64,000 nt of DNA from Anthopleura xanthogrammica (lineage: Eukaryota; Cnidaria; Anthozoa; Actiniaria; Actiniidae), in the NCBI GenBank assembly GCA_964019055.1, contig OZ025221.1:10443106-10507105 (forward strand), in the 5' to 3' direction. The translations under genes and the position numbers were made by a program. Below, one piece after another: positions 48,801 through 58,969 of this stretch. The first letter of the stretch is position 1; every line of letters begins with the position of its first letter. A model generated the notes under the pieces. The model did no database searches, was not told the DNA's origin, and saw only the letters and a program-made list of their open reading frames with translations.

Positions 48801-49100
48801 ATTATTTCTGTCATCAACCCAATCAATCGATAATATCTAATTATAAACGTCGAGAAAGCCTAAGGGATGCAATAAGGTATTATCTAATTAATTCAGCATC
48901 TATTTTGATTTCTCGTAATTTCCTGTAATGAATTGCAATGCTTGTGGATTATGAAAGTAAACAACACAGATCGATAGTGAGCTAGCTCTTTAACATTCAC
49001 TTAATGCTAATCGCCGAGACTTATAAATATTCAGTTCTGTTCTGTCGGGTATGACTGACATGAACTTGAGGCTCAGCTGTTGTATTCTCTTGTGTTTTTC
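42900..49100. other. No confident gene; upstream of the receptor gene
   Basis: Contains a 106-codon plus frame (43610-43930) and a 66-codon plus frame (48600-48800) of unknown meaning, a TACGG/CACGG simple repeat near 45651-45692 and AT-rich unique DNA. The receptor's start exon is preceded by a splice acceptor, so one or more untranslated leader exons are expected somewhere here or further upstream. Confidence 0.45.
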
Positions 49101-49146
49101 TCACAGTTCATCACGGCAGAGAGGAGACTACCAAACGATTCTCGCC

Positions 49147-52100
49147 ATGCTCCAGCAACACTCGGCGTGCGTCATCTCACTCTTTTACTTTTTTCTTCAA
49201 CTCAACCAAGGTTAGTATGCTGTATTTTCTTGAAAAACCTCGCAGCTTTGTCCATTTTTTCAGTTTTCCAACTGTTCAGTCAGTTTTTGTTTCTAAGAAC
49301 ACTATTGACTTTGATAAGAGCAAAACTGAACTGTATTTGACTTAATCTTTTAAAGTGTCAGCAACCGACCAGCGACGGTAAAGTGCCGGTGAGCTACCCA
49401 AACTTTTTACTCCGCGCGACGGACAACACTCTTTGCATGATTTTTTAAAGGTTTTTCTTCTTTCTTTCTTTTTTTTTTCACTCGCATTCTCTTTTGCCTA
49501 ATTGACCTCAAAGCAATATATTCCATTAACGTATTCTCCGTTACCGCTTTTGACGCCTTATTATTTGTACCATTTGTACAATTAATGTACCTTCTATTGT
49601 GGTCAAGTTTATGGGGAAAAAGGTGCCTCCATGCAAAGTTCTGAAGCCTCAAATTGAGTCAAATTCTGTTGGTTATCAAAAAGTAAAAAGGCATATTTCT
49701 TACTAAACTGATTAATACCCTCTGTACTGTCTTACTCAGTTTAATAAAATAACAACTCTTACAAGTTTTATTAATGTTTTATATGAGATGGTGATTGTTT
49801 TGGGAATTTTGGGACAGATATCTTTGCCATTAATCATAATTGCGGTTTATTTATTTAACAATTTTCTGAGTTTCATCAATCTAAAAACAAATAGTACATT
49901 GAGTGTTGGTCAGATCGAGTAGTTAAGAATCAAGTAAGTAGACCTGGATTCGTAGTCATGGTGTCTACTACCATTGAATCAAAGATTGTAATTTCTATAT
50001 TTCGTATCTGCAAAAAGCCCGCGAGATAAAGGGTATTGCGGTTTAATTATGGTCAGCCATCTCGTCTTTACAAAGTCAAAAATTCACACCTCAATATATC
50101 TTTGAAAACGCCTAAATTTATGAACTAGACATTTTTGATAATTTATCTGCAAACCTATGTGCTCAAAAACTATTGATAATAAGAATATAGATTTCCTTTT
50201 AATTTGCTCTGACCAACCAAGGAAGCCACACAATTCTCTCTATTTGTGATTACATCTTTATTGGGTGGAAATTAATTTAACCACAGTTGTTTAAGAACAA
50301 AACAGAAAAACTAAATAAAAGTAAATATAGGAATGCAATGAAAAATAGGGACAAAGAACAAATCGCTAATAAATTCTCACTTCAAACACAAACATTTTTA
50401 ATGTCGTTTGATGCCAAAGAAAAGAGACGTACAGTTCCTAAAACCTTTTCTCTCTCATCATGATAAAATTAAGAAAACAGACTTCTTTTCCGTCTCAACT
50501 TAATACAAAGTTGGCCTATTCATTCAAGGCTGGTTCGTCATATTAACCAACAGGATAAGAACAAATTAACTAAGAAATATAGAAAACATTTTCATGGCTT
50601 ATGCTGATATGAAAGAAGAAGGAGGCTCTTGGAGGTATTTTGGGGCAACTTTAATTTCCGGTGTCCTTGAAAAGCACTTTGCCCTACTTTGATAACCATT
50701 TCTAAACATTACTAAAAACACAATGGTTGGCTATTAAAGTTATCATAGCACCAGAATAATACTTATGATTGAGTGTTTTAAGAATTGGCAACCCTGAAGG
50801 CTCGTATGGACAAGATGACAGTTATTCAGATATTACTTGTAAAAATAGCCTGATAATGAATGATAACTAGAATATTCGATATTCAGTCTTCAGCCCGCGA
50901 AGGTTTTGTTGCATAAATAGTGTCATAAATCTTCTTTTTCTTATGGCAGTTTACACGTCGTCAGAGCCAGAAAAGAGCTGTTCATTCTACACGAACAAAG
51001 GAAAATGCTGCATTTTTCCATTTGTGTACAGAAACCGCACGTATACAGAGTGTACTTCTACTCCTGAAGACAGTGAAATTTGGAGAAAACAGTGGACATA
51101 CCCATGGTGTAAGATTTCTTCTGAAAGATTGCGTTGTATAAGAGCAGGTATATATATATAATATACATATGAAATGATGAAATGACTATTACACGCTGCT
51201 TTTCCCATGTTTAAACTGCAATATTTAGTTCGTTTAAAAACAAAACGAGATGAATAAATTGTATAAATATTTGCATGAAAAAACTGAGGCACCTATTCAT
51301 ATTTGAGCCCAACTGATTTTCTAGCGAGGATATCGAATATCAGTATTAAAGAGTGACCCCCTACAAATCAATAGCTATAAAGCGATTTCTTTTGAGACAA
51401 ATCTAAAAGTTAATCGATTCTCCTGTCAGCATAAATCATATTTGATTGCTAGAATATACTTTTAAGCGGTATTAGTTGAACTTCTTGAAAGTCATTTGCT
51501 GATTAAAAAAGCTTGACTCTTGAAATCTAAGAAGTTCTTGATTTCCATTTGTTTTCCTCTAAAAGCTCTAAGAAGTGCCGGTACTTTCCGAGAAGCTCTG
51601 AGCATGTTATATAAAAAGGCTAACATTAGTTACAAGTATATAATGGAGATCATCTAGAGAGAAAATTCCAAAAGTTACACGGAAGCCATACACTTGTATT
51701 TGTCACAACTTGATTTCTCATACCCTTGAGGATTTCCCCGCTCAACTTCCAAACCTTTCTTACATTTCCTAATCCCTTTAAGAAGAAACTTGGAGAACAT
51801 TGAACGTGCAGTGACTGAATATTGCAATTCTTCAACTTATTTTGTCTAGAAAACAGCTGCGGAGGGCACAGAACATTACCAGCAGGTGTGATATCCTCAG
51901 TGAACTTTCCACGTGGATATCCAAATAACTCAGAATGTATATGGACAATACGTATCCCGGGAGCCAATCAGATTACTGTAAACTTTACTCATCTCAATCT
52001 TAGTCTCGACCAATCATGTGACAGTGCTTATGTAAAAATTTACGATGGTGACAATACAAGCTATCCACTGCTGGAAAACATTTGTGGCTGGAAAATGCCT

Positions 52101-52881
52101 CCTCCTGTGAAGTCTAGTGGTAATGCAATGATGGTGGTGTTTAGATCTACGACGTCTACTATTGGACAAGAAAAGGCCGGCTTCAGGGCGTATTATGATA
52201 CTGGTAAATAAAAACGCTTTCTTTTAAGATTTGTAAAACTTATTACTGAGATTTGTTGAGAGGGGGGCACCCAGAATAAAAAAGTATAAAAATTAAAAAA
52301 GAAAACACAAACAAACAAACAATTATCTAATTAACTAACATTTTGGGGGCACATACCCGCCATCAAACAGAAAAAGACCCGAAAACTAGGGGGGGGGGGG
52401 GGGGCATTCTCCCACCTTTGTCCCCACTCGCTACGCCACTGATCCATTCACCACTTTCACATTCCCATAATGCTTTGCGTTTTTGGGGGGCAACAATGAG
52501 ACAAAATCGTTAATATTACTAGGAAGATTAATAAGAATTGAACTGAGAAAAAACATCTAAAAACACTAATGCATCTATGATAGATCTATCAGAATTCATA
52601 AAAACCAGATAGAAAGAAATCTGACACTGGATGTTTCAATGATAATAGCAAACATGCTAAGCATCTACACGAAAAGTTTTGAATTTTCAAATAATTTTTG
52701 CTATCGTTGTCCCCCAAAAACGCAAAGCATTATGGGAATGTGAAAATGGTGAATACGACATGATTATGATCATGATTTTAAAATGAACTATTGATAATTA
52801 TTGAAAAGGTTTACTAATTTCAAGAGTTCATTTCATTTACAAATTTGTCTTGCACAAAATCCCAAAACCTCAACAATAATA

Positions 52882-52929
<48 letters not shown>

Positions 52930-55900
52930 TATATATAATGTTATTCTCTGTTGCAGGTGAATGTAAAGTCAGAACATATGGAGGTAATGGTAACGGTTCT
53001 TGTTGCGTTTTTCCATTCATGTACAAAGGAGAAACGTACAACTCGTGTATAACAAAAGATGCTAAAAAAGAAGGCCTCAATCCTGATAAATGGTGTTCAG
53101 TAACACCCAACTATGACCGCGACAAGAAACGTGGATTGTGTATCTTGGAAAACGGTAAGCACTACAGAGTAATGTTATATCTATATATAAGCCTTATCTC
53201 TGACCATAGCTTTTAGCACAAACAAGTGGGTTGGGCACTTCACAGAAACCGGGTCAGTAACGCTTGATATAAACAGAAAACATAAAGAGAGAATTACAAA
53301 TTTCAATTTGAAGAGCATTGAGGGTAGAAATGCGGTGATAATCATCATCATCAAAATTAGTATTATTAAGATTAAATCAATGAATACTTTTTTTAAAAAT
53401 TGTTTGGTATCGAAGGTTTGAAAAATTTCATGATAAAAAGATATAAAAAAATATATTATTTGCACCCACATCAATCGACAGAAATTAAAAAGAAAAATCG
53501 ATTCCACTGTTCCATACCCCCGAGACATCGCATCCCCAGAGCTGAGGTGTCGTATGGACTTGGGACCTGACGGCCAGTTAAGGCCTTCTGCGCGCCCTCG
53601 TTGAAAATTTGATGTCAAAAAAACTAGTCTTCCTGGTGCATTGTTTTCAAAGCTATTGTTGTGCTAATTTAATGAAACCGTGGTCCAGTGGGTAATAACT
53701 TGGGCATTTAAGATATTGAATCAAACCCGGTTGAGTGAGGTTAGTACCTGGATGGGTGACCTAAATATCATACCTACTAAAGCTTTTGTTCCTATTTATT
53801 CTTTTTCGATTAATTTTTAGCTTTGCTGTATATTGCTCGCAATTTTACTCAAATGCTTTTCCCAAATTACGAAATGTCTGATGAACGTTAAGCTTATAAA
53901 ACCTTATAAAACTGTTCATTTCCGGTTTGTTTTGTTGAGAAATGATGTGCGTCTCTCATAAGATTTTTTCCTACTATTTTTGAGGAACACAGTCTTCACT
54001 ATGCTGTGCTCAGAATACCACAGGACTCTTGAGAATAGCGAAACATTTCAAAACAAAGATAGAAGAAGATAGTTTTTATGGCTCCTGTACGAATGCATAT
54101 GAAAGACGTCGGTTTTCTTATGTTTACGACTTGTACGAATAACTACAGCAAGCATCAGAAAATAAAGTTTATAGTGCGTACCTTACTCGCCATGCTTGAT
54201 AAACCTTCCTTCGGTATCCATCAAGAAAACAAGTAAAAAACAAAATAAACCACGATATAGTTGGAGTCGTTGTGGTTCTTCCATCATGTTCTTCTGTGAA
54301 GCGGGCTTCGATGCTCGCACGCGTGTCATGACTAATTTGAATGGCGGGAAAATGGGAAATACCGCTGATCTCTTCCTTTGTTTTCAGTTCCATGTGGTCC
54401 TGGGAAGTTCCAATGCCATAATAATCACTGGTGGAAGCAATGTATTAATATAGAGGATAAATGTAATGGACTTGACGAATGTGCTGATGGAGCAGACGAA
54501 CTAGGCTGTCGTGAGTACATTCAGTTATTGTTTGTCCTGTTGTTTGTCGATGGAATTTTAAACTACAGTACTTATGAAAACTGAATAATTTGTAACTTTG
54601 CGGTGCTGATTGGGTACTGTAGCCAGTCTTTGCTTTACGAGATTCGAAATCATTATGTTAAGCATCAAAATTGTAGTTGCCTGATACGATCACAAACACC
54701 ATTTGTAAATGAAGAGTGAAACTGAACAAAACCATGTCAGTCTTGCCGTTGATCATACATTTTGAACATTTTTCAGCTTCAATGATAGACCCGTACCAGT
54801 GTACCATACTAATGCTAATACAAACAACAAGCGAGGAAAAGTTTGGATGGAAACTAAAACGTAAATGCGCTTATGAAGATAGATGTCTATTCAAGAACGT
54901 CACCTGTAAGTACGGGCTTATTTTGTGAACTGTACTGATCCTGTCGACCGACTGACTGTTGCCGACTAAGAATCACTCACTTATACTGCGTGGGTTTGCT
55001 TTCTCTACAGCCGACCCCTCAAAACCTTGTGAAATATCTTCGTGGAACAAGTGTCATAATGGTAGATGCATTCCTATAGAATGGGTTTGTGATGGAAAGG
55101 ACGACTGTGGGGATAAAAGTGATGAGAGTAAGTTATCAGAAGCCAGTGTGGGACAATTGTCTCTAAGGCTAAAGAAAATCAGAATCGAGAAATTTTCCGC
55201 CGTAGAAATAGCCACTCCGATTAACCACTGTAGCCCCCCTCTTTTTTTGTTAGCTTAAATTAGATGTTTGTATTTGAACAACTGCTGTTTCCCAAGTTAA
55301 TCTCTTACTGTACAAGTGTAATCTATTTTTTTCTCTCCAGTGCAATCCCACTGTCCTCACAAAGAATCTCTGAGTTCTGATGGTAAAGTTCACTCTTTTG
55401 TCTTTTACCTGTGCATATATTAAATACTCTACACTATATATACTAGCTCAGTACCAGCTCATGTTATCGTGTCATATTAACTTGCAGCTTGTAGCTGGAC
55501 AACTGAATGCAAGAGGTGGGAGAAACAGTTTGGAGAGGGCCCTTTCTTGGAATCAAAAACCGTCGCAACTTGTAGTTCAAACAATATTACAGCGATCCCA
55601 ATATACCTGCCTTTTTCTGTAACACATATGTAAGTAGTGTATACAGTAACGAACTAAAACAGTTATGTATTTTGTATGTTTAAAGTCTAATCAATTCTGT
55701 TTGCATGTACCAGCACCATCATCAAGAAGAAAATCAGTAGACTTAACCCAACTAGCTTTTCCAGATACTTGTCCCTGCGAAAAATGTATGTACATCAGAA
55801 ACTGAATATTGAATATCAACGTTTTGAATACTCGATTAATGAGGTATAGATATTTGAATGAAATCAGATTTTGATTGTTTTAGAGAACTTGAAGATAATC

Positions 55901-58814
55901 GGATACGAGAAATTCTACCCTTTACATTCTCCAAGTTAAAGAATCTTGAGATACTGTAAGTATCCGTTTGCAATTGACGTCAAAGACCAAGAAACCAAAA
56001 ACTTAAAATTGATTTTGAATGCTATAATCTTGGTTCTTTGATATGTTTTAGACAATTTGTTCGCCCATAGCTCGTTTCAGAAATACGCTCCAATTTTTTG
56101 CTCAGAGTGGAATTATTGATATCTCTACATGATCATAGGGATTGTTTTGGCACCAACAATAAGGACGTGGTTTCAATGAAGATAGCGCGTCAGTATTCAG
56201 AACCCCATCCTCATGCAGTCCTTCGTCATCCCCAGTCTTTATATGAACGTTACCAGGGTAACAATGTCTTTCTTTCTTAGAAATCTAAAGGGCAACAAAC
56301 TCAAGATTATCGTCAGCAACACGTTTCATGGATTGAATTCTTTACATGAATTGTAAGTACAATGGTGAGACCTCATCAAATAATAGAAAAACTGCTCAAT
56401 ACCACGGCACGGTAATGGTCTGCAATGAGTCACAAGGGTTAACACAAATCAACTACTTTTTTACACTTTTTGTTGTTGTTTTAGGTTTTTGTTTGTTTTA
56501 AAGTGCAGGTTTCATGAGTTGTCAAATTCCAGCAACTTCACTGATACTCAGCTATCTGATAACATTGTTCATAGTCACTCAACTATTTGATTTTTCATCT
56601 TGATCAGACTTCTTCAAAAAAACAACATCGAAACCATCGAAGATGATGCTTTTCTTGGTTTAAGCAGCATTAAAAAGCTGTAAGTTAATAAGTATGAATA
56701 TCGTAATGAAGGAGTCTCGGAATTCATTGGCGCGCGACTTTTCGCGAGTTCTCGCGACTTCCGTCGCTCGTTTGCCGCGCTCGATAAATTCTCGCTTCGC
56801 ACGAATAAGAACTATCTCGGGGCACTAGGGGTAAGTCTAAGTCTCAGGCTGATAGTCACTATGGTTGATGCAGCATTGACGCAGCTTCAAACCTTCCACA
56901 TGCTCTCATGTTTGGGGTTTCGGGTTTGATTCCTGAACTTTGCATCACATGTGAGCGCAGTTTGTTGGTTCTCTCCCTTGGTTCAAGAGTTTTTCTCCCT
57001 CCGCAAAACCAAACCGCACGCTCAATTCTGATTCAATCTGTGAGCTACCATGCCCTGTCTTAGATCAGCCCAGAGCTTGTTTCAGAGTATCGATGATATT
57101 TGAAGGGCCGGTTTTGCCGGAAAGCATGCATCACCAAAAAAGCTTTTTTGAAGCAAGGAAACAGCAGCCTGCTGTTCTGCTTGTTCAATGTCGATAAGAA
57201 TATTTACAAATGATGCACATTGATATGTTTTATTTTTTTCAGCAACCTGAGTAGCATGAATCTGAAATCGATTAAGTCCGGAGCATTTCGTGGGATGGAT
57301 TCACTAGAGAAACTGTAAGTACCCACTAGTCATGTATTTACTCGGCCCTGATTTACTCCGTGGTTTATTCCCGTAAAATCGTTCAACTTTGAATTGTATA
57401 ATGTATTTCAGGTCTCTCAAAAATAACATGGATCTCGTGCGACTTCCAAAAGACATATTTGAACCGATACCTCATCTTCGCTTTGTGTAAGTAATGTTTT
57501 GTACTGGTTCTCAGTTCGCCGTTCCTTTCGTCGGTCTTACTATACTATCTGCAAGCCATGTTTAGAGCTCGAATCTTACGTATTAAATTGATATTTTCTT
57601 CTTACAGGGAAGCAGACAGGTTTGAGTTTTGTTGCATAGCGGATTTATTAGGGATAAACTGCTCTGCTCCCAAGGACTTGTTCTCGTCATGCGGAGATCT
57701 CATGGCCAATTCAACGCTTGGAATCTCCATATGGATTCTGGGATCCATTGCCTTATTAGGTAATGGTTTTGTCCTTATATGGAGATTAAAAACCAAGAGT
57801 GAAAGCAAGGTACACTCATTGTTGCTTCTTAACTTGGCTATCTCAGACTTCATCATGGGATTGTATTTAGTGGTGATTGGGTCTGTTGATACCTACTATC
57901 GAGGACGATACTTCATCTTCAGTGAAGAATGGAAAAGAAGCTCACTTTGTCAATTCTGTGGTTTTCTCTCCACCTTATCGAGCGAGGCATCAGTTTTTAT
58001 TCTAACTATTATGACAGCTGACCGGTATGTAGCGATTTCTCATCCTTTGAGAAACATAAGTCTCAAGCTTTCTGGTGCGTATAAAGCATTAGCGATCATC
58101 TGGACGTTAGCTTTCTTACTGTCCATCATCCCTTTGACAGGGTTAGATTACTTTCATGACTTCTATGCACGATCAGGCGTGTGCTTACCTCTGCATTTGA
58201 CTGCAGAGAAACCCGCTGGCTGGGAGTACTCCGTGTTCGTATTTTTAGTGTTAAACCTTGTATCCTTTATCGGGATTTTTGTCCTGTATTTTCTTATGTT
58301 TATCAAAATCAAGCAGACAAACAATATATTGGTAGGCACAAGGCAGAATACAGCTACAGCGTCTATTGGCTCTCGTATGGTATTCATTGTTCTGACAGAC
58401 TTCGTGTGCTGGATTCCTATCATAATTATTGGTATTGCGTCTCTATCTGGGATGCAAGCCAGTCCTACTGTGTACGCATGGGTAGCCGTATTTGTTCTAC
58501 CCTTAAACTCAGCTCTTAACCCAATACTCTATACATTATCGACAACAAACTTCAGAAGGAACGTAAATGCAACGGTCCGTAAAAACTCTCACAAACTACA
58601 AGGTATGACATTTCTGACTACAGACAATCAAAGCGTCACCATGTTGAAGGGAAAATTCTTGGGAAGCCGTAGAAAGATATCATCGGATGAAGAAATCCAA
58701 GTGACGAAAGAAAAGAAAGCTTGGACTATAAAAAGTCAGAGTAAGAGATGTAATGGTTGCTTGGCTCCAATGTTACCACCAGAAAGAACAGCTTACAAGG
58801 ACACGCCAGTATAG
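49147..58814 (+). CDS. LGR-type G-protein-coupled receptor, FN2-CUB-FN2-LDLa-LRR-7TM
   Basis: Predicted 1002 aa in 17 coding exons with consistent phases: 49147-49210, 50950-51147, 51850-52203, 52957-53154, 54388-54510, 54777-54905, 55011-55127, 55341-55382, 55488-55629, 55714-55785, 55884-55955, 56281-56352, 56608-56679, 57243-57314, 57412-57486, 57608-58814. The 58-kb exon holds the whole 7TM domain. (That list has 16 entries; any further leader exon is untranslated.) Order: signal peptide 1-21, FN2 22-87, CUB 88-205, FN2 206-271, LDLa 272-312, Cys-containing linker 313-355, LDLa 356-about 395, LRR N-cap about 409-455, six to seven LRRs to about 601, Cys hinge, 7TM 639-about 912. Closest known groups are LDLa-bearing LGRs (relaxin receptors, snail GRL101). 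Ligand unknown. Confidence 0.92.
50950..53154 (+). other. FN2-CUB-FN2 module exons of the receptor
   Basis: 50950-51147 and 52957-53154 are two 198-bp exons each encoding one fibronectin type II domain ([16 protein letters not shown] and [16 protein letters not shown], each followed by a WC and a final Cys). 51850-52203 is a single 354-bp CUB exon (SCGG start, [25 protein letters not shown]). All three begin and end in phase 1, so each could be inserted or lost without changing frame. FN2 domains usually bind collagen-like or glycan ligands; that role here is inference. Confidence 0.9.
52445..52754. mobile_element. MITE in a receptor intron (ATTCACCATTTTCACATTCC ends)
   Basis: Ends are reverse complements over about 45 bp, including CATAATGCTTTGCGTTTTTG. 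No coding capacity. It lies between the CUB and second FN2 exons, followed by an (ATT)n tract at 52875-52925. A poly-G run lies just upstream at 52390. Confidence 0.85.
53681..53762 (+). mobile_element. SINE-like remnant with tRNA-like box A and 5S-like segment
   Basis: TGGTCCAGTGG at 53681 fits a tRNA-type box A, and TTAGTACCTGGATGGGTGAC at about 53741-53760 closely resembles the internal promoter region of 5S rRNA. Such mixtures are known in some SINE families. No target duplication seen; short and diverged. Confidence 0.4.
54388..55382 (+). other. LDLa-Cys linker-LDLa exons of the receptor
   Basis: 54388-54510 encodes one LDL-receptor class A module ([28 protein letters not shown], final C). 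54777-54905 encodes a short segment with three Cys. 55011-55127 plus 55341-55382 encode a canonical second LDLa ([25 protein letters not shown], final C in the 42-bp exon). All phase 1 at both ends. The acidic calcium-binding DxxDE pattern is intact in both modules. Confidence 0.9.
55488..57486 (+). other. LRR exons of the receptor, mostly 72 bp each
   Basis: 55488-55629 carries the N-terminal cap ([17 protein letters not shown]). Exons 55714-55785, 55884-55955, 56281-56352, 56608-56679 and 57243-57314 are each exactly 72 bp, phase 2 at both ends, one 24-residue leucine-rich repeat per exon. 57412-57486 is 75 bp. Typical repeat: [19 protein letters not shown]. One repeat per phase-2 exon is the classic LGR gene plan. 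Confidence 0.92.
57608..58814 (+). other. Hinge and seven-transmembrane exon of the receptor
   Basis: Starts with the Cys hinge ([10 protein letters not shown], then SSCGDLM). TM1 is at about 639-661 with GN in ALLGNGF, TM2 at about 670-692. The TM3 cysteine C715 is the likely disulfide partner of C793. DRY lies at 739-741 and NPILY at 905-909, followed by a basic tail. All class A hallmarks are present, so the receptor should be able to couple to G proteins. No intron interrupts the 7TM region. The last codons (AYKDTPV) are repeated downstream as a tandem duplication. Confidence 0.93.
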
Positions 58815-58968
58815 TGATATTATATCAGCCCCTTGCAAAGTCCCCCTTGAAAGAATAGCTTACAAGGACACACCAGTATAGTCTGTGATATTACATCAAC
58901 CCCTTGCAAAGTCCCCCTTGAAGGCTCACCGCTTACAAGGACACACCAGTATAGTCTGTGATAGACTG
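58787..58968 (+). repeat. Tandem duplication of the receptor's C-terminal codons and 3' UTR
   Basis: The last coding bases (GCTTACAAGGACAC.CCAGTA then TAG) plus the following ~45 bp (CCCCTTGCAAAGTCCCCC) are repeated in units of about 67-71 bp: 58787-58853, 58854-58924 and a partial third copy. The first TAG ends the protein, so the copies are untranslated. Confidence 0.85.
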
Positions 58969-58969
58969 C

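Noticed and set aside
57558..57607. ATG at 57558 as the start of a short, ectodomain-less 7TM receptor
   Set aside because: Those 50 bases are intron: a TTCTTACAG acceptor at 57607 joins in phase with the LRR exon ending at 57486, and the Cys hinge begins only after it.
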